Shown: piece after piece, positions 16,191 through 22,426 of the stretch
Position numbering within the stretch: position 1 is the first letter of the stretch
Layout: the number at the start of each line of letters is the position of its first letter
IMG/VR virus record: IMGVR_UViG_3300025010_000649
Span: 1 to 29,285 of that record
DNA length: 29,285 nt
Reading direction: 5' to 3' (one strand)
Origin: a virus
The notes under the pieces: model-generated
What the model was told of the DNA's origin: nothing
Databases searched by the model: none
What the model saw: only the letters and a program-made list of their open reading frames with translations
Position numbers and translations under genes: made by a program

Positions 16191-16710
16191 TTGCATAAAC
16201 CATGTCCAAAAATCTTGTAAAACTTGTGGTGAGAAGTTCGAGGTTTGCAAATCAATGGTCAGTAGAAGATTCACTTGTAGTAGAGAGTGTAGAAAAATGC
16301 CAGAACACGTTAAGGAGGCAATTATAAAAGCTAATACGGGGAGAATCCCCTGGAATAAAGGAATGAGGGGTTGGCAATCCAATAATGCACTAGGGGAATG
16401 GAGAGAAGCTGGGGGAACTCTCAAGGGTAGAAAAGTTCCTTGGATGGAAGGTAAAAATAATCCAAAATGGACAGGCAGATATCCTAAATATAGCACTTTA
16501 CATACGTGGATAAGGAATAAAATGGGCAAAGCCAAATTTTGTGTAGTTTGTGGAGAAAAGGAGAAGAACTTTGAATGGGCCAATTTATCTGGCAAATACA
16601 AGAGAGATGAGAAAGACTTTATATCATTGTGTGTAAAATGCCACCGACTTTGGGATTCTAATCGTTTGCCCATAAATTTAATGGAATGGAGGGAACGTGT
16701 CTACGCTTGA
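16183..16710 (+). CDS. Free-standing HNH-type endonuclease with zinc-finger N-terminus (paralogue 3)
   Basis: This 175-residue protein starts with two Cys pairs (CKTCGEKF near 12-19 and CSRECR near 32-37), followed by a Lys/Arg-rich NUMOD-like region. The core has FCVVCGEKEKNFEWANLSGKYKRDEKDF and LCVKCHRLW, shared with the genes at 8600 and 14808. It overlaps the end of the lysin and the start of the coiled-coil gene at 16697, so it sits exactly between two pieces of similar coiled-coil sequence. It is probably a selfish endonuclease inserted into the lysin locus. Confidence 0.8.
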   Translation: MCNCINHVQKSCKTCGEKFEVCKSMVSRRFTCSRECRKMPEHVKEAIIKANTGRIPWNKGMRGWQSNNALGEWREAGGTLKGRKVPWMEGKNNPKWTGRYPKYSTLHTWIRNKMGKAKFCVVCGEKEKNFEWANLSGKYKRDEKDFISLCVKCHRLWDSNRLPINLMEWRERVYA

Positions 16711-16999
16711 ACAATTAGAAAAGTTAAGGAGTATTTTAAATGACCAAAAACGAGATCTTACCGCATTAACAAACTCTGTTAGAACTCTTAGCGAAACTAT
16801 TAGTGAAAATAGAAAAGAGATTGACCGCCTTACTCAAGAACTTGCGAAGGCGAGAGAGGGGATTCAAATACTTAGCGAGGATAGAGAAAAACTTACAAAG
16901 AAAGTTGAAGAACTTCTAGGACAGGTAGCTTCAGGAGAACCAATTTTTAATAATTCTATAGCGAAATTACTTTATCAACTAGCTAAAAGCTTAGGATAA
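16697..16999 (+). CDS. Coiled-coil protein, possible detached lysin tail
   Basis: This 100-residue protein starts at GTG 16697 after a GGAGGG site (16688-16693). Nearly the whole length (about 3-75) is a coiled coil with heptad-like Leu, Ile and Val. Its first residues, LEQLEKLRSILNDQKRDL, resemble the end of the lysin (LEVQAIRSLLSDMKRDL). The endonuclease at 16183 lies directly between them. It may be the former lysin C-terminus now made as a separate protein, or an independent lysis-module coiled-coil protein. The C-terminal SIAKLLYQLAKSL is amphipathic. Confidence 0.6.
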   Translation: MSTLEQLEKLRSILNDQKRDLTALTNSVRTLSETISENRKEIDRLTQELAKAREGIQILSEDREKLTKKVEELLGQVASGEPIFNNSIAKLLYQLAKSLG

Positions 17000-17004
17000 T
17001 AAAT

Positions 17005-17199
17005 CTGAGAAAAAACAATGTCAAATACCCTATCGAAATCGCAATTGAGAAATTCTTTATAGAATTGCGAAGATTTGTACGTAGATCAGGTAATTTTTTC
17101 TTTGAAATACCGAAAAAGAAAATGGATAAGTATATTTATTTGATGGAAACACTAGCATGGTTACTTTTAACAGCAGCATTAATTTTTAGAATGAGATGA
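17005..17199 (+). CDS. Possible small membrane protein before the holin (start unresolved)
   Basis: A frame is open from CTG 17005 to TGA 17197-17199 (64 codons). It has a basic aromatic part (FIELRRFVRRSGNFFFE) and a C-terminal membrane-like segment (LAWLLLTAALIF). There is no ATG until 17122, which would leave only 25 residues; TTG at 17065 is another option. The stop overlaps the holin's GAGGTGAT ribosome-binding site (17198-17205), consistent with coupling. It may be a second small lysis protein or a decayed gene. Confidence 0.4.
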   Translation: MRKNNVKYPIEIAIEKFFIELRRFVRRSGNFFFEIPKKKMDKYIYLMETLAWLLLTAALIFRMR

Positions 17200-17208
17200 G
17201 GTGATATT

Positions 17209-17421
17209 ATGAAAGAAAGTAAAAGATTTACACTAAATTCTTTTGATTTCAAAAGATCTTTTAAGAATGCACTAATTTTTGCTACGCCGGCACTCTTAGT
17301 TCTTTTTGCTGATGTAACTAAATCTTTACCTGAATGGTTTGAAGGCCCATGGCTTTTAGTTTTACTTTGGTTAGTAAACTGGTTAACAGATTTATTGCGT
17401 AAGTTTTTGCAAGGCAGGTAA
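17209..17421 (+). CDS. Probable holin
   Basis: This 70-residue protein starts at ATG 17209 after GAGGTGAT. It has a charged N-terminus and two membrane segments, ALIFATPALLVLFADV (about 24-39) and WLLVLLWLVNWLTDLL (about 48-63), and ends in a basic RKFLQGR. Small size, two membrane helices, a basic tail and a place after the CHAP endolysin fit a phage holin. It would form the inner-membrane lesion that releases the lysin. No known holin family was assigned. Confidence 0.7.
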   Translation: MKESKRFTLNSFDFKRSFKNALIFATPALLVLFADVTKSLPEWFEGPWLLVLLWLVNWLTDLLRKFLQGR

Positions 17422-17470
17422 TTCTCCACAAAAAAAGTGGAGACTCAGGAAAGCCCTAATTCTCCACTTT
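17419..17470 (+). terminator. Terminator-like region with alternative hairpins
   Basis: TAATTCTCCAC occurs twice (17419-17429 and 17457-17467), with GTGGAGA (17437-17443) between them. GTGGAG can pair with either copy, so two mutually exclusive hairpins can form. The downstream one ends in TTTT and resembles a terminator. The layout resembles an attenuator or anti-terminator switch, although no sensor or leader peptide was found. Confidence 0.55.
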
Positions 17471-17478
17471 TAACATCC

Positions 17479-17507
17479 TTGATATTTTAGTGATATGTCG
17501 CTATAAT
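17479..17507 (+). promoter_or_regulatory. Strong promoter giving a leaderless mRNA for the AP2-HNH gene
   Basis: TTGATA (17479-17484), a 17-base spacer and TATAAT (17502-17507) form a near-consensus sigma70 promoter. The ATG of the next gene is at 17514, seven bases after the -10 box, so the mRNA should begin at or within a base of the start codon. There is no room for a ribosome-binding site. Confidence 0.8.
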
Positions 17508-17513
17508 TAGTTA

Positions 17514-18014
17514 ATGAAAACAATTCCATTAACACAAGGATACTTCACGAAAGTTGATAATGAGGACTACGAAAAATTTGCTTCAATAAGATGGCATGCG
17601 GCCTTTGGTGCAGATAGTAAACCAAGAGCATGCAGAAAAACAGATTTAAATGGCAAAAAGGTAACACAACACCTCTCTCGTGTAATAATGGAAGCAAAAA
17701 AGGGAACTAATGTAGATCATATTAACCATGATACATTAGATAATAGAAAATCAAATTTGCGATTTTGTAATCCAAGCGAAAATCAAGCAAATATGATTAA
17801 ACCAAAAAACAATACTTCAGGATATAAAGGTGTTTGCTGGAATAAAATGGCTCACAAATGGCAAGTTAATATCTGTAAAGATTGTAAAAGATATTATTTT
17901 GGACTTCATAAATCGAAGAAAAAAGCAGCCAGAGTTTATGATGATGCTGCAATTAAGATGTTTGGAGAATTTGCAAAGTTAAACTTCCCTAAAAGAAAAA
18001 GTCCAGACAATTAA
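17514..18014 (+). CDS. AP2-HNH homing endonuclease
   Basis: This 166-residue protein has an HNH part with VDHINHDTLDNRKSNLRFC (about 64-82), including the His and Asn of the HNH motif. A complete AP2-like DNA-binding domain follows, from SGYKGVCWNKMAHKWQ to AKLNFPKR. Both are typical of phage free-standing homing endonucleases. It is led by a near-leaderless promoter and its stop lies in the loop of a hairpin terminator, so it looks like a self-contained expression unit. Unlike its relative at 23520 it keeps the normal end of the AP2 domain. Confidence 0.85.
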   Translation: MKTIPLTQGYFTKVDNEDYEKFASIRWHAAFGADSKPRACRKTDLNGKKVTQHLSRVIMEAKKGTNVDHINHDTLDNRKSNLRFCNPSENQANMIKPKNNTSGYKGVCWNKMAHKWQVNICKDCKRYYFGLHKSKKKAARVYDDAAIKMFGEFAKLNFPKRKSPDN

Positions 18015-18025
18015 TCTGGACTTTC
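17998..18025 (+). terminator. Hairpin terminator at the end of the AP2-HNH gene
   Basis: AAAGTCCAGA (17998-18007) pairs with TCTGGACTTT (18015-18024) around a seven-base loop that contains the gene's TAA. The T-run on the + strand is short (TTTCT). On the - strand the same stem is followed by a longer T-rich stretch, so it may work in both directions. Confidence 0.65.
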
Positions 18026-18170
18026 TCGGCGCCTTCGAGTGAACTTTGTCTTTGATTGCGACAAAGTATTCCACAGCTCCGGCGTTACCTAGTATTGCAT
18101 TTATACCAAAGAAAAAGCAAGTATTGACTTTTGGTCGCCACTTGCTTAATCTAAGTTAAGATTTAACTAT
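18015..18170 (+). other. Intergenic stretch with a GC-rich hairpin
   Basis: No ORF is supported here. ACTTTGTC (18043-18050) pairs with GACAAAGT (18060-18067), and a later CTCCGGCGTTA resembles CTCCGGCATTA downstream of the related AP2-HNH gene at 23520. TTGACT (18124-18129) is a possible -35 element, but the matching TAATCT (18147-18152) is weak. Confidence 0.4.
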
Positions 18171-18944
18171 ATGTCTATTTTACCCCAAAAGAGCAACAAA
18201 CTTCAACAGCCACTTAGGTTAAAAGCAATTATTACCTCAGTTAGAAGCCGGACATACTTTTCTAAGTGTATGACTTGTGGTAAAAAATTCTCCTATTTTC
18301 CAAGCAATCATACGGGCAAATATTGCTCAAAACAGTGTTGCTATAAATCATCGGAGTGGAAAATTAAACAGAGACTTGCAAAAATTGGCAGAAGACATTC
18401 TTTAAAAACACGATTGAAAATGAGTTTGGCTAAAAAAGGAAGAATGTTTTCAAATGAACACAAAAAGAATTTATCTTTATCGCAGAAAGGAACACAAAGA
18501 TTAACAATAAGAGGAAAAAATCATTGGAATTGGAAAGACGGAAAAACCGAAAAACTTAGAGGGACTAGAAGAGGGAGAAAATTTAGAGTATGGAGAACTG
18601 GTGTTTTATTGCGAGACAATTATGCTTGTATTTTTTGTGGAAGTAAAAAAAATATTTGTGTAGACCACATTGTTCCATTTGCCTCGATCTTATATGAAGC
18701 AAATATATTAAAAACAGATGGCGCCTTATATAGTATTAACAATGGTAGAACTCTTTGTAAAAAATGTCATTTAGCAACGCCGACTTATAATTCAAAACTA
18801 GAAAATCAAACAGAATATAAATACATGTTTTTATTAGAAAAACTATGGAAACAAACTAAAAGTAATGATATAGAATTTGAAACTTTTTATCGCCAGCAAA
18901 CCGAGAGGTTTATTGATATTATAAAGGAGAAATTACATGAATGA
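18171..18944 (+). CDS. HNH endonuclease with zinc-finger and NUMOD3-like motifs
   Basis: This 257-residue protein starts with a Cys-rich ribbon (CMTCGKKF near 34-41, CSKQCC near 55-60). A NUMOD3-like DNA-contact region follows (KIGRRHSLKTRLKMSLAKKG). The catalytic part has LLRDNYACIFCGSKKNICVD, then DHIVPF and LCKKCHLATPTY, which is a full HNH motif with two Cys pairs. The order of ribbon, NUMOD3 repeats and HNH is that of free-standing homing endonucleases. It overlaps the next gene by eight bases. Its target is unknown. Confidence 0.85.
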   Translation: MSILPQKSNKLQQPLRLKAIITSVRSRTYFSKCMTCGKKFSYFPSNHTGKYCSKQCCYKSSEWKIKQRLAKIGRRHSLKTRLKMSLAKKGRMFSNEHKKNLSLSQKGTQRLTIRGKNHWNWKDGKTEKLRGTRRGRKFRVWRTGVLLRDNYACIFCGSKKNICVDHIVPFASILYEANILKTDGALYSINNGRTLCKKCHLATPTYNSKLENQTEYKYMFLLEKLWKQTKSNDIEFETFYRQQTERFIDIIKEKLHE

Positions 18945-19917
18945 ACTTCAGGTCATAGATGTTTCCAAGGATATTCTTGTAAGCGGATTTGTATTACATA
19001 AGTATGGAATTGAAGCCAGTGGCGAACCAACTTTTGAACAATGGTTAGAATGTGGAGACTTTGTTAAAAAGGTTAATAGTGCTAACCACTTTTGGATAGG
19101 TGATTGGATAAACTATGGTGAACACAAGTGGGGGGAAATCTATTCTCAAGCGTTAGATGAAACCGATTTTGAATATCAAACATTAAGAAATGATAAGTGG
19201 GTAGCAAACGAGATACCTTTGTCTTGGCGCCAAGACAATTTAAGATATAGCCACGCATTGATAATTGCATCTTTGCCACAAAAAGAAAAGGAATATTGGT
19301 GTAACAAACTAAAAGATGAAAAACTTACCGTAGATGAATTAAAAGAGCAAATAAAAGAAAAAAGAAAGAAAGAATTACCAGAACCTAAAACTCCAGTAGG
19401 TAAATATCAAACAATTATAATTGATCCCCCATGGCCGGTTGAATATATGCACCTAAAAATGCGACCTCACCAAGTTTTAATGGAGTACCCAACAATGACG
19501 GTAGAAGAAATTAAGAATTATAAAGTTGTTAAAGATATTGCGGACGATAATTGTAATTTGTTTATATGGACTACGCATAAATTTTTACCAGATACTTTCG
19601 AGATATTAAAAGAATGGGGTTTTGACTATCATGTTTGTTTGACTTGGGACAAAACTAATGGCCGTTCATTATTTGGGTTTAACCGCAGAACAGAATTTTG
19701 TTTATATGCACATAAAGGAAAGATAACGGTCAATCAAAGGGGAAAATTTATAGATACTATATTTGTAGAAAAATTAAGAGAACATTCCAGAAAGCCGGAT
19801 ATCTTTTATCAGATAATTAAAAATAATACACCAGAGCCGAGAATCGATGTTTTTAGTAGAGAAAAAAGAGACGGCTTTGATCAGTGGGGAAACGAGGAGG
19901 ACAAATTTAATGGGTAA
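18937..19917 (+). CDS. MT-A70-type adenine methyltransferase
   Basis: This 326-residue protein has an N-terminal region (about 1-150) ending in a charged coiled-coil segment (LKEQIKEKRKKELPEP), then an MT-A70 catalytic domain. The motif IIDPPWPVEY includes DPPW (163-166), the adenine N6 methyltransferase signature. WGFDYHVCLTWDKTNGRSLFGFNRRTEFCLYAHKG and the late REHSRKPDIFY are also typical of the family. It overlaps the upstream HNH gene and the downstream possible nuclease. DNA protection from host restriction is the usual explanation, but RNA methylation cannot be excluded. Confidence 0.92.
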   Translation: MNELQVIDVSKDILVSGFVLHKYGIEASGEPTFEQWLECGDFVKKVNSANHFWIGDWINYGEHKWGEIYSQALDETDFEYQTLRNDKWVANEIPLSWRQDNLRYSHALIIASLPQKEKEYWCNKLKDEKLTVDELKEQIKEKRKKELPEPKTPVGKYQTIIIDPPWPVEYMHLKMRPHQVLMEYPTMTVEEIKNYKVVKDIADDNCNLFIWTTHKFLPDTFEILKEWGFDYHVCLTWDKTNGRSLFGFNRRTEFCLYAHKGKITVNQRGKFIDTIFVEKLREHSRKPDIFYQIIKNNTPEPRIDVFSREKRDGFDQWGNEEDKFNG

Positions 19918-20425
19918 TCAAGAATGGAAAGATGATATAGGTTTTTCGATCGCAATGAATAAATATATTGATGAAATATACAAAGAGATATATCCAGTTA
20001 AGGCAATCACAAGACTTACAAGAGAAACTACACCCCACATACTAGATAAACACTTCCACATAGACACAATCCTGCAATTAGAAAACGGAATGCAAATAAC
20101 CGCACAAGAAAAAATAAGACGAAAGAAATATATAAAATTTCAGGACTTTACTCTTGAATATATGAGTAATCAATTCGGAACTCCAGGTGAATTTACTAAA
20201 CTTTGTACTGATATTTACTTTTATGGATATGGAGAACCAGAGGAAGGAATAGTATGTGCCTATGTTTTTAAGCCAATAGATGTAAAAAACGCAATTATAA
20301 ATGGAGAACTTTTGGGAACATTAGAACAGAACCAATATCACTCAACAGCAAATTTTTATGCTTATCCTTTTAACCAATTCAAAGACGAATGGTTTATTTA
20401 TAAAAGACCGTATAAAGACAATTAA
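19910..20425 (+). CDS. Possible PD-(D/E)XK-like protein next to the MT-A70 gene
   Basis: This 171-residue protein starts at ATG 19910 after GAGGAGG (19894-19900) and overlaps the methyltransferase by eight bases. It contains HFHIDTILQLENGMQITAQEK (about 48-68) and DFTLEYM. The Asp, then a short loop and a Gln-x-Lys or Glu-x-Lys arrangement resembles a PD-(D/E)XK nuclease core. The middle has YFYGYGEPEEGIVCAYVFKP, which may be the third strand region. A restriction-like partner to the methylase is possible, but the pattern is short and the call tentative. Confidence 0.4.
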   Translation: MGNQEWKDDIGFSIAMNKYIDEIYKEIYPVKAITRLTRETTPHILDKHFHIDTILQLENGMQITAQEKIRRKKYIKFQDFTLEYMSNQFGTPGEFTKLCTDIYFYGYGEPEEGIVCAYVFKPIDVKNAIINGELLGTLEQNQYHSTANFYAYPFNQFKDEWFIYKRPYKDN

Positions 20426-20716
20426 CAATCATAACCATGAAGTATTACGTAACACTTAAAGTATAAAGGAGCTACCTATCGCATATCCGAAGCTCGTCTC
20501 AACGGAAAGGGACTATAAACTAACCGAAGCGGATGCAAGGGGGTGACGCTACTCAAACACAGCGATACAGCGTTTATATTTGTACGTTAAACCGCAATTC
20601 GGCATAAGCGCGTGAGCTCGTAAGCAGCCGTTTGTAAAAACAAATACCAATCTAAAAAAAAGACAAACCTTATCCTCCTATAAGGGGCTCTTCTATCTAA
20701 ACTAGCGATTATCATT
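20426..20716 (+). other. Gene-free stretch, GC-richer, possible structured RNA
   Basis: This 291-base gap has no ORF of note and is visibly more GC-rich than its neighbours. GCATATCCG (20481-20489) can pair with CGGATGC (20530-20536) with a two-base bulge, and ACGCT (20546-20550) pairs with AGCGT (20569-20573). CCTTAT (20668-20673) pairs with ATAAGG (20680-20685), leaving a loop of CCTCCT, which resembles the anti-Shine-Dalgarno sequence. A -10-like TATAAA (20462-20467) has no clear -35. No tRNA T-arm or acceptor was seen. Confidence 0.45.
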
Positions 20717-20944
20717 ATGATCTGTAATATACCTTATTGTAATAATAGACTAGATAAACTTTGTTATCGGATACAAAAGAATAATACAAAGCATCTAGTT
20801 GGTTTTTGTGTTTTACATGGTTGGCGTTATTTAGAATTTCGGTCAAATTTAGATATCCCGGTAATTCTAACTAAACTTAAAAGTAAAATTAAAAACGGCG
20901 TGCGAATAATTAAAGATGATGGTATGCAGCAAGAATTATTATGA
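20717..20944 (+). CDS. Small Cys-containing protein of unknown function
   Basis: This 75-residue protein has an early CNIPYCNNRLDKLC region and a later FCVLHGW, giving a Cys/His pattern that could bind zinc. The rest is basic (LTKLKSKIKNGVRIIKD). It follows the gene-free stretch and overlaps the next gene by four bases (ATGA), starting a run of very small early-type genes. A DNA-binding or regulatory role is possible; nothing specific was recognised. Confidence 0.5.
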   Translation: MICNIPYCNNRLDKLCYRIQKNNTKHLVGFCVLHGWRYLEFRSNLDIPVILTKLKSKIKNGVRIIKDDGMQQELL

Positions 20945-21093
20945 ATAAATACCAAATATTAACTAAGATAGCCGAGTTAATTAAAAAGTGGAAAAATAAT
21001 GTGCCGGAAAAAGATACAAATATGTGGTGGCGTTGGCGTGCTGATCAATTATTGTATCAGGCACTTAAAAGAAAATTAAAAACGACGAAATAA
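20941..21093 (+). CDS. Short basic protein
   Basis: This 50-residue protein overlaps both neighbours (ATGA upstream, one base downstream). It is basic and helical, with KIAELIKKWKNN and a Trp-rich MWWRWRADQLLYQALKRK segment. Clustered Trp and Arg with a helical tail suggest binding to nucleic acid or to another protein. No family was recognised. Confidence 0.5.
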   Translation: MNKYQILTKIAELIKKWKNNVPEKDTNMWWRWRADQLLYQALKRKLKTTK

Positions 21094-21260
21094 TGTATAA
21101 AAGAAAACCAATGTTTGCTGATTGGGGTTATGGCGAAACAAGGGCAAACAAAGTTATTAAAGCTCTTCAAAGAAAATGTCCTGTATGCGGTAAAGGTTTC
21201 TCTATTTTCGAGCCACGCTTAAAATACCACAAGAAATGCAAGATTAAAGTTGGGGGTTGA
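21093..21260 (+). CDS. Small zinc-finger-like protein
   Basis: This 55-residue protein contains KCPVCGKGFSIFEPRLKYHKKC, which has two Cys, one His and one Cys spaced like a C2HC zinc finger (about 29-50). The first half is YGETRANKVIKALQ. It overlaps the previous gene by one base. The downstream promoter's TTGACA starts within this gene's last codons and stop. A small regulatory or DNA-binding protein is likely. Confidence 0.6.
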   Translation: MYKRKPMFADWGYGETRANKVIKALQRKCPVCGKGFSIFEPRLKYHKKCKIKVGG

Positions 21261-21285
21261 CAGCAAAGACTTAATAGACTATACT
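21257..21285 (+). promoter_or_regulatory. Strong promoter giving a leaderless mRNA for the ribbon-helix-helix gene
   Basis: A perfect TTGACA (21257-21262), a 17-base spacer and TATACT (21280-21285) precede ATG 21294 by eight bases. The expected transcription start is within two or three bases of the ATG. The -35 box overlaps the end of the previous gene. Confidence 0.85.
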
Positions 21286-21293
21286 TCTACTTA

Positions 21294-21446
21294 ATGAATA
21301 CAAAAAGAGTTACTTTTAGATTAGATCCTGATTTACGCGAAGCACTTGAGGATGCTAAGTGGAAAGAGAAAACTTCAATGAATGACTTAGTTAATAGAAT
21401 TTTAAGAGAATACTTTGAAAGGAAAATCCATGAAAATAAAAGCTAA
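21294..21446 (+). CDS. Ribbon-helix-helix repressor-like protein
   Basis: This 50-residue protein begins with KRVTFRLDPDLREALEDA, the single beta strand and first helix of an Arc/MetJ-type ribbon-helix-helix protein, then SMNDLVNRILREYFER as the second helix. Such proteins bind DNA as dimers and often repress their own promoter. A strong leaderless promoter is directly in front, which fits autoregulation (inference). It overlaps the next gene by 17 bases. An antitoxin-like role is another possibility, but the neighbour is not a recognised toxin. Confidence 0.82.
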   Translation: MNTKRVTFRLDPDLREALEDAKWKEKTSMNDLVNRILREYFERKIHENKS

Positions 21447-21585
21447 AGATTTAAAACCGGTAACTAAACAAGACAAACTTTTAAAGCACTTACTGGATAC
21501 CAAAAGGGATCAAGCTAATATAACTTACGACAAAAGCATAGACGGACTTAGAAAGTCAATGGTTGAAAGGGAGAATTATGACTAA
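21430..21585 (+). CDS. Small helical protein
   Basis: This 51-residue protein follows the ribbon-helix-helix gene with a 17-base overlap and a GAAAGGAAAA site in front. It is charged and helical, with QDKLLKHLLDTKRDQ and SIDGLRKSMVERENY. It overlaps the following gene by eight bases. It may be a partner of the repressor-like protein. The function is unknown. Confidence 0.5.
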   Translation: MKIKAKDLKPVTKQDKLLKHLLDTKRDQANITYDKSIDGLRKSMVERENYD

Positions 21586-21871
21586 TTTAAAATATTTCGA
21601 CAATATCAGTAAAGCTATTCTGAAAGCACAAGAGAAACTTGGAAAAGATGCAACACTTTCTTACTTGGAAGGTTATATAAGCTCGCTTAAAAGAATAAAA
21701 GACTTACACGAAAAATTTGACAATGCAAGGCAGTATGTAGACTTCAACATTAAAGAAGGTGTTTTTAATGAAAGCGATTGGGAGAATTTATCAATGAATG
21801 ATTTTATTAAGAAAGCTGAATATGAAATGGAGAGAGCCGATTTTTATGCCAATGATTATGTACAAGATTAA
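21578..21871 (+). CDS. Helical protein of unknown function
   Basis: This 97-residue protein starts at ATG 21578, preceded by AAAGGGAG; a TTG at 21563 in the same frame is less likely. It is almost all alpha-helical and charged, for example LKYFDNISKAILKAQEKLG and IKRIKDLHEKFDNARQ-like segments. It ends in a region that overlaps the membrane-anchored lysozyme-like gene by 14 bases. It is probably an early accessory protein. No motif was recognised. Confidence 0.5.
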   Translation: MTNLKYFDNISKAILKAQEKLGKDATLSYLEGYISSLKRIKDLHEKFDNARQYVDFNIKEGVFNESDWENLSMNDFIKKAEYEMERADFYANDYVQD

Positions 21872-22415
21872 TTACACCAAAAATCTACACTATTTAATTA
21901 TCTTTATTTTATTTGTTGCATTTTTGGGATTTGATCACAAATTACTTGAAAACTCACAATTAAGTGAAGTATCTGCATCAACATTAGCCGTTGACCCCCT
22001 CCCCTCTTCATTACCTGGGCAGGTAAAACAATTAGGTAGCGGGGAGGGCGAGTCAACGGTCACTTTAACGCCTACACCTAGCTTAGAATTGATTAAGGAA
22101 AGTCACAGCATAGAAGAAATAGCTGAGGAAGTATTTAATGACGACGCTAATTTAATGTTAGCCATAGGTAAAGCTGAAAGCGGGCTTGATCCAAACAAAT
22201 GCCATATAGACGAAAATGAATATTCATGCGGCTGGCTGCAGATAAATTTGAGAGCACATTTTGATAAAGTTCCCGGCGAAACTTTCGAAGAAAAAGCCGA
22301 ATATTTAAAAGATTCAAAACACAACGCTTTAGTAGGTAGGTTTATTAAAGCCACAAGCGGATTAAGAGCTTGGAGTGTATACACAAATGGTTCTTATGAG
22401 GATTTTTTAGAATGA
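21858..22415 (+). CDS. Membrane-anchored or exported lysozyme-like protein
   Basis: This 185-residue protein starts at ATG 21858; an earlier in-frame start at 21798 would lie deep in the previous gene. It has a membrane segment YLIIFILFVAFLGF (about 12-25), then a Pro/Thr/Ser-rich linker containing TLTPTPS. The catalytic-type domain includes LMLAIGKAESGLDPNKC (Glu107 in the lysozyme/transglycosylase position) and CGWLQIN, with two Cys that could form a disulphide. It lies in the early-type region, separate from the late CHAP lysin, so it may act at entry or on the surface (inference). Confidence 0.7.
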   Translation: MYKINYTKNLHYLIIFILFVAFLGFDHKLLENSQLSEVSASTLAVDPLPSSLPGQVKQLGSGEGESTVTLTPTPSLELIKESHSIEEIAEEVFNDDANLMLAIGKAESGLDPNKCHIDENEYSCGWLQINLRAHFDKVPGETFEEKAEYLKDSKHNALVGRFIKATSGLRAWSVYTNGSYEDFLE

Positions 22416-22426
22416 GGTGATTGAAT

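Noticed and set aside
18124-18152. Promoter for the HNH gene at 18171
   Set aside because: TTGACT is good, but the -10 at correct spacing (TAATCT) is poor, so it was not listed as a promoter.
20426-20716. tRNA or group I intron in the gene-free stretch
   Set aside because: No T-arm, acceptor end or intron core segments could be identified, and the flanking genes are not interrupted.
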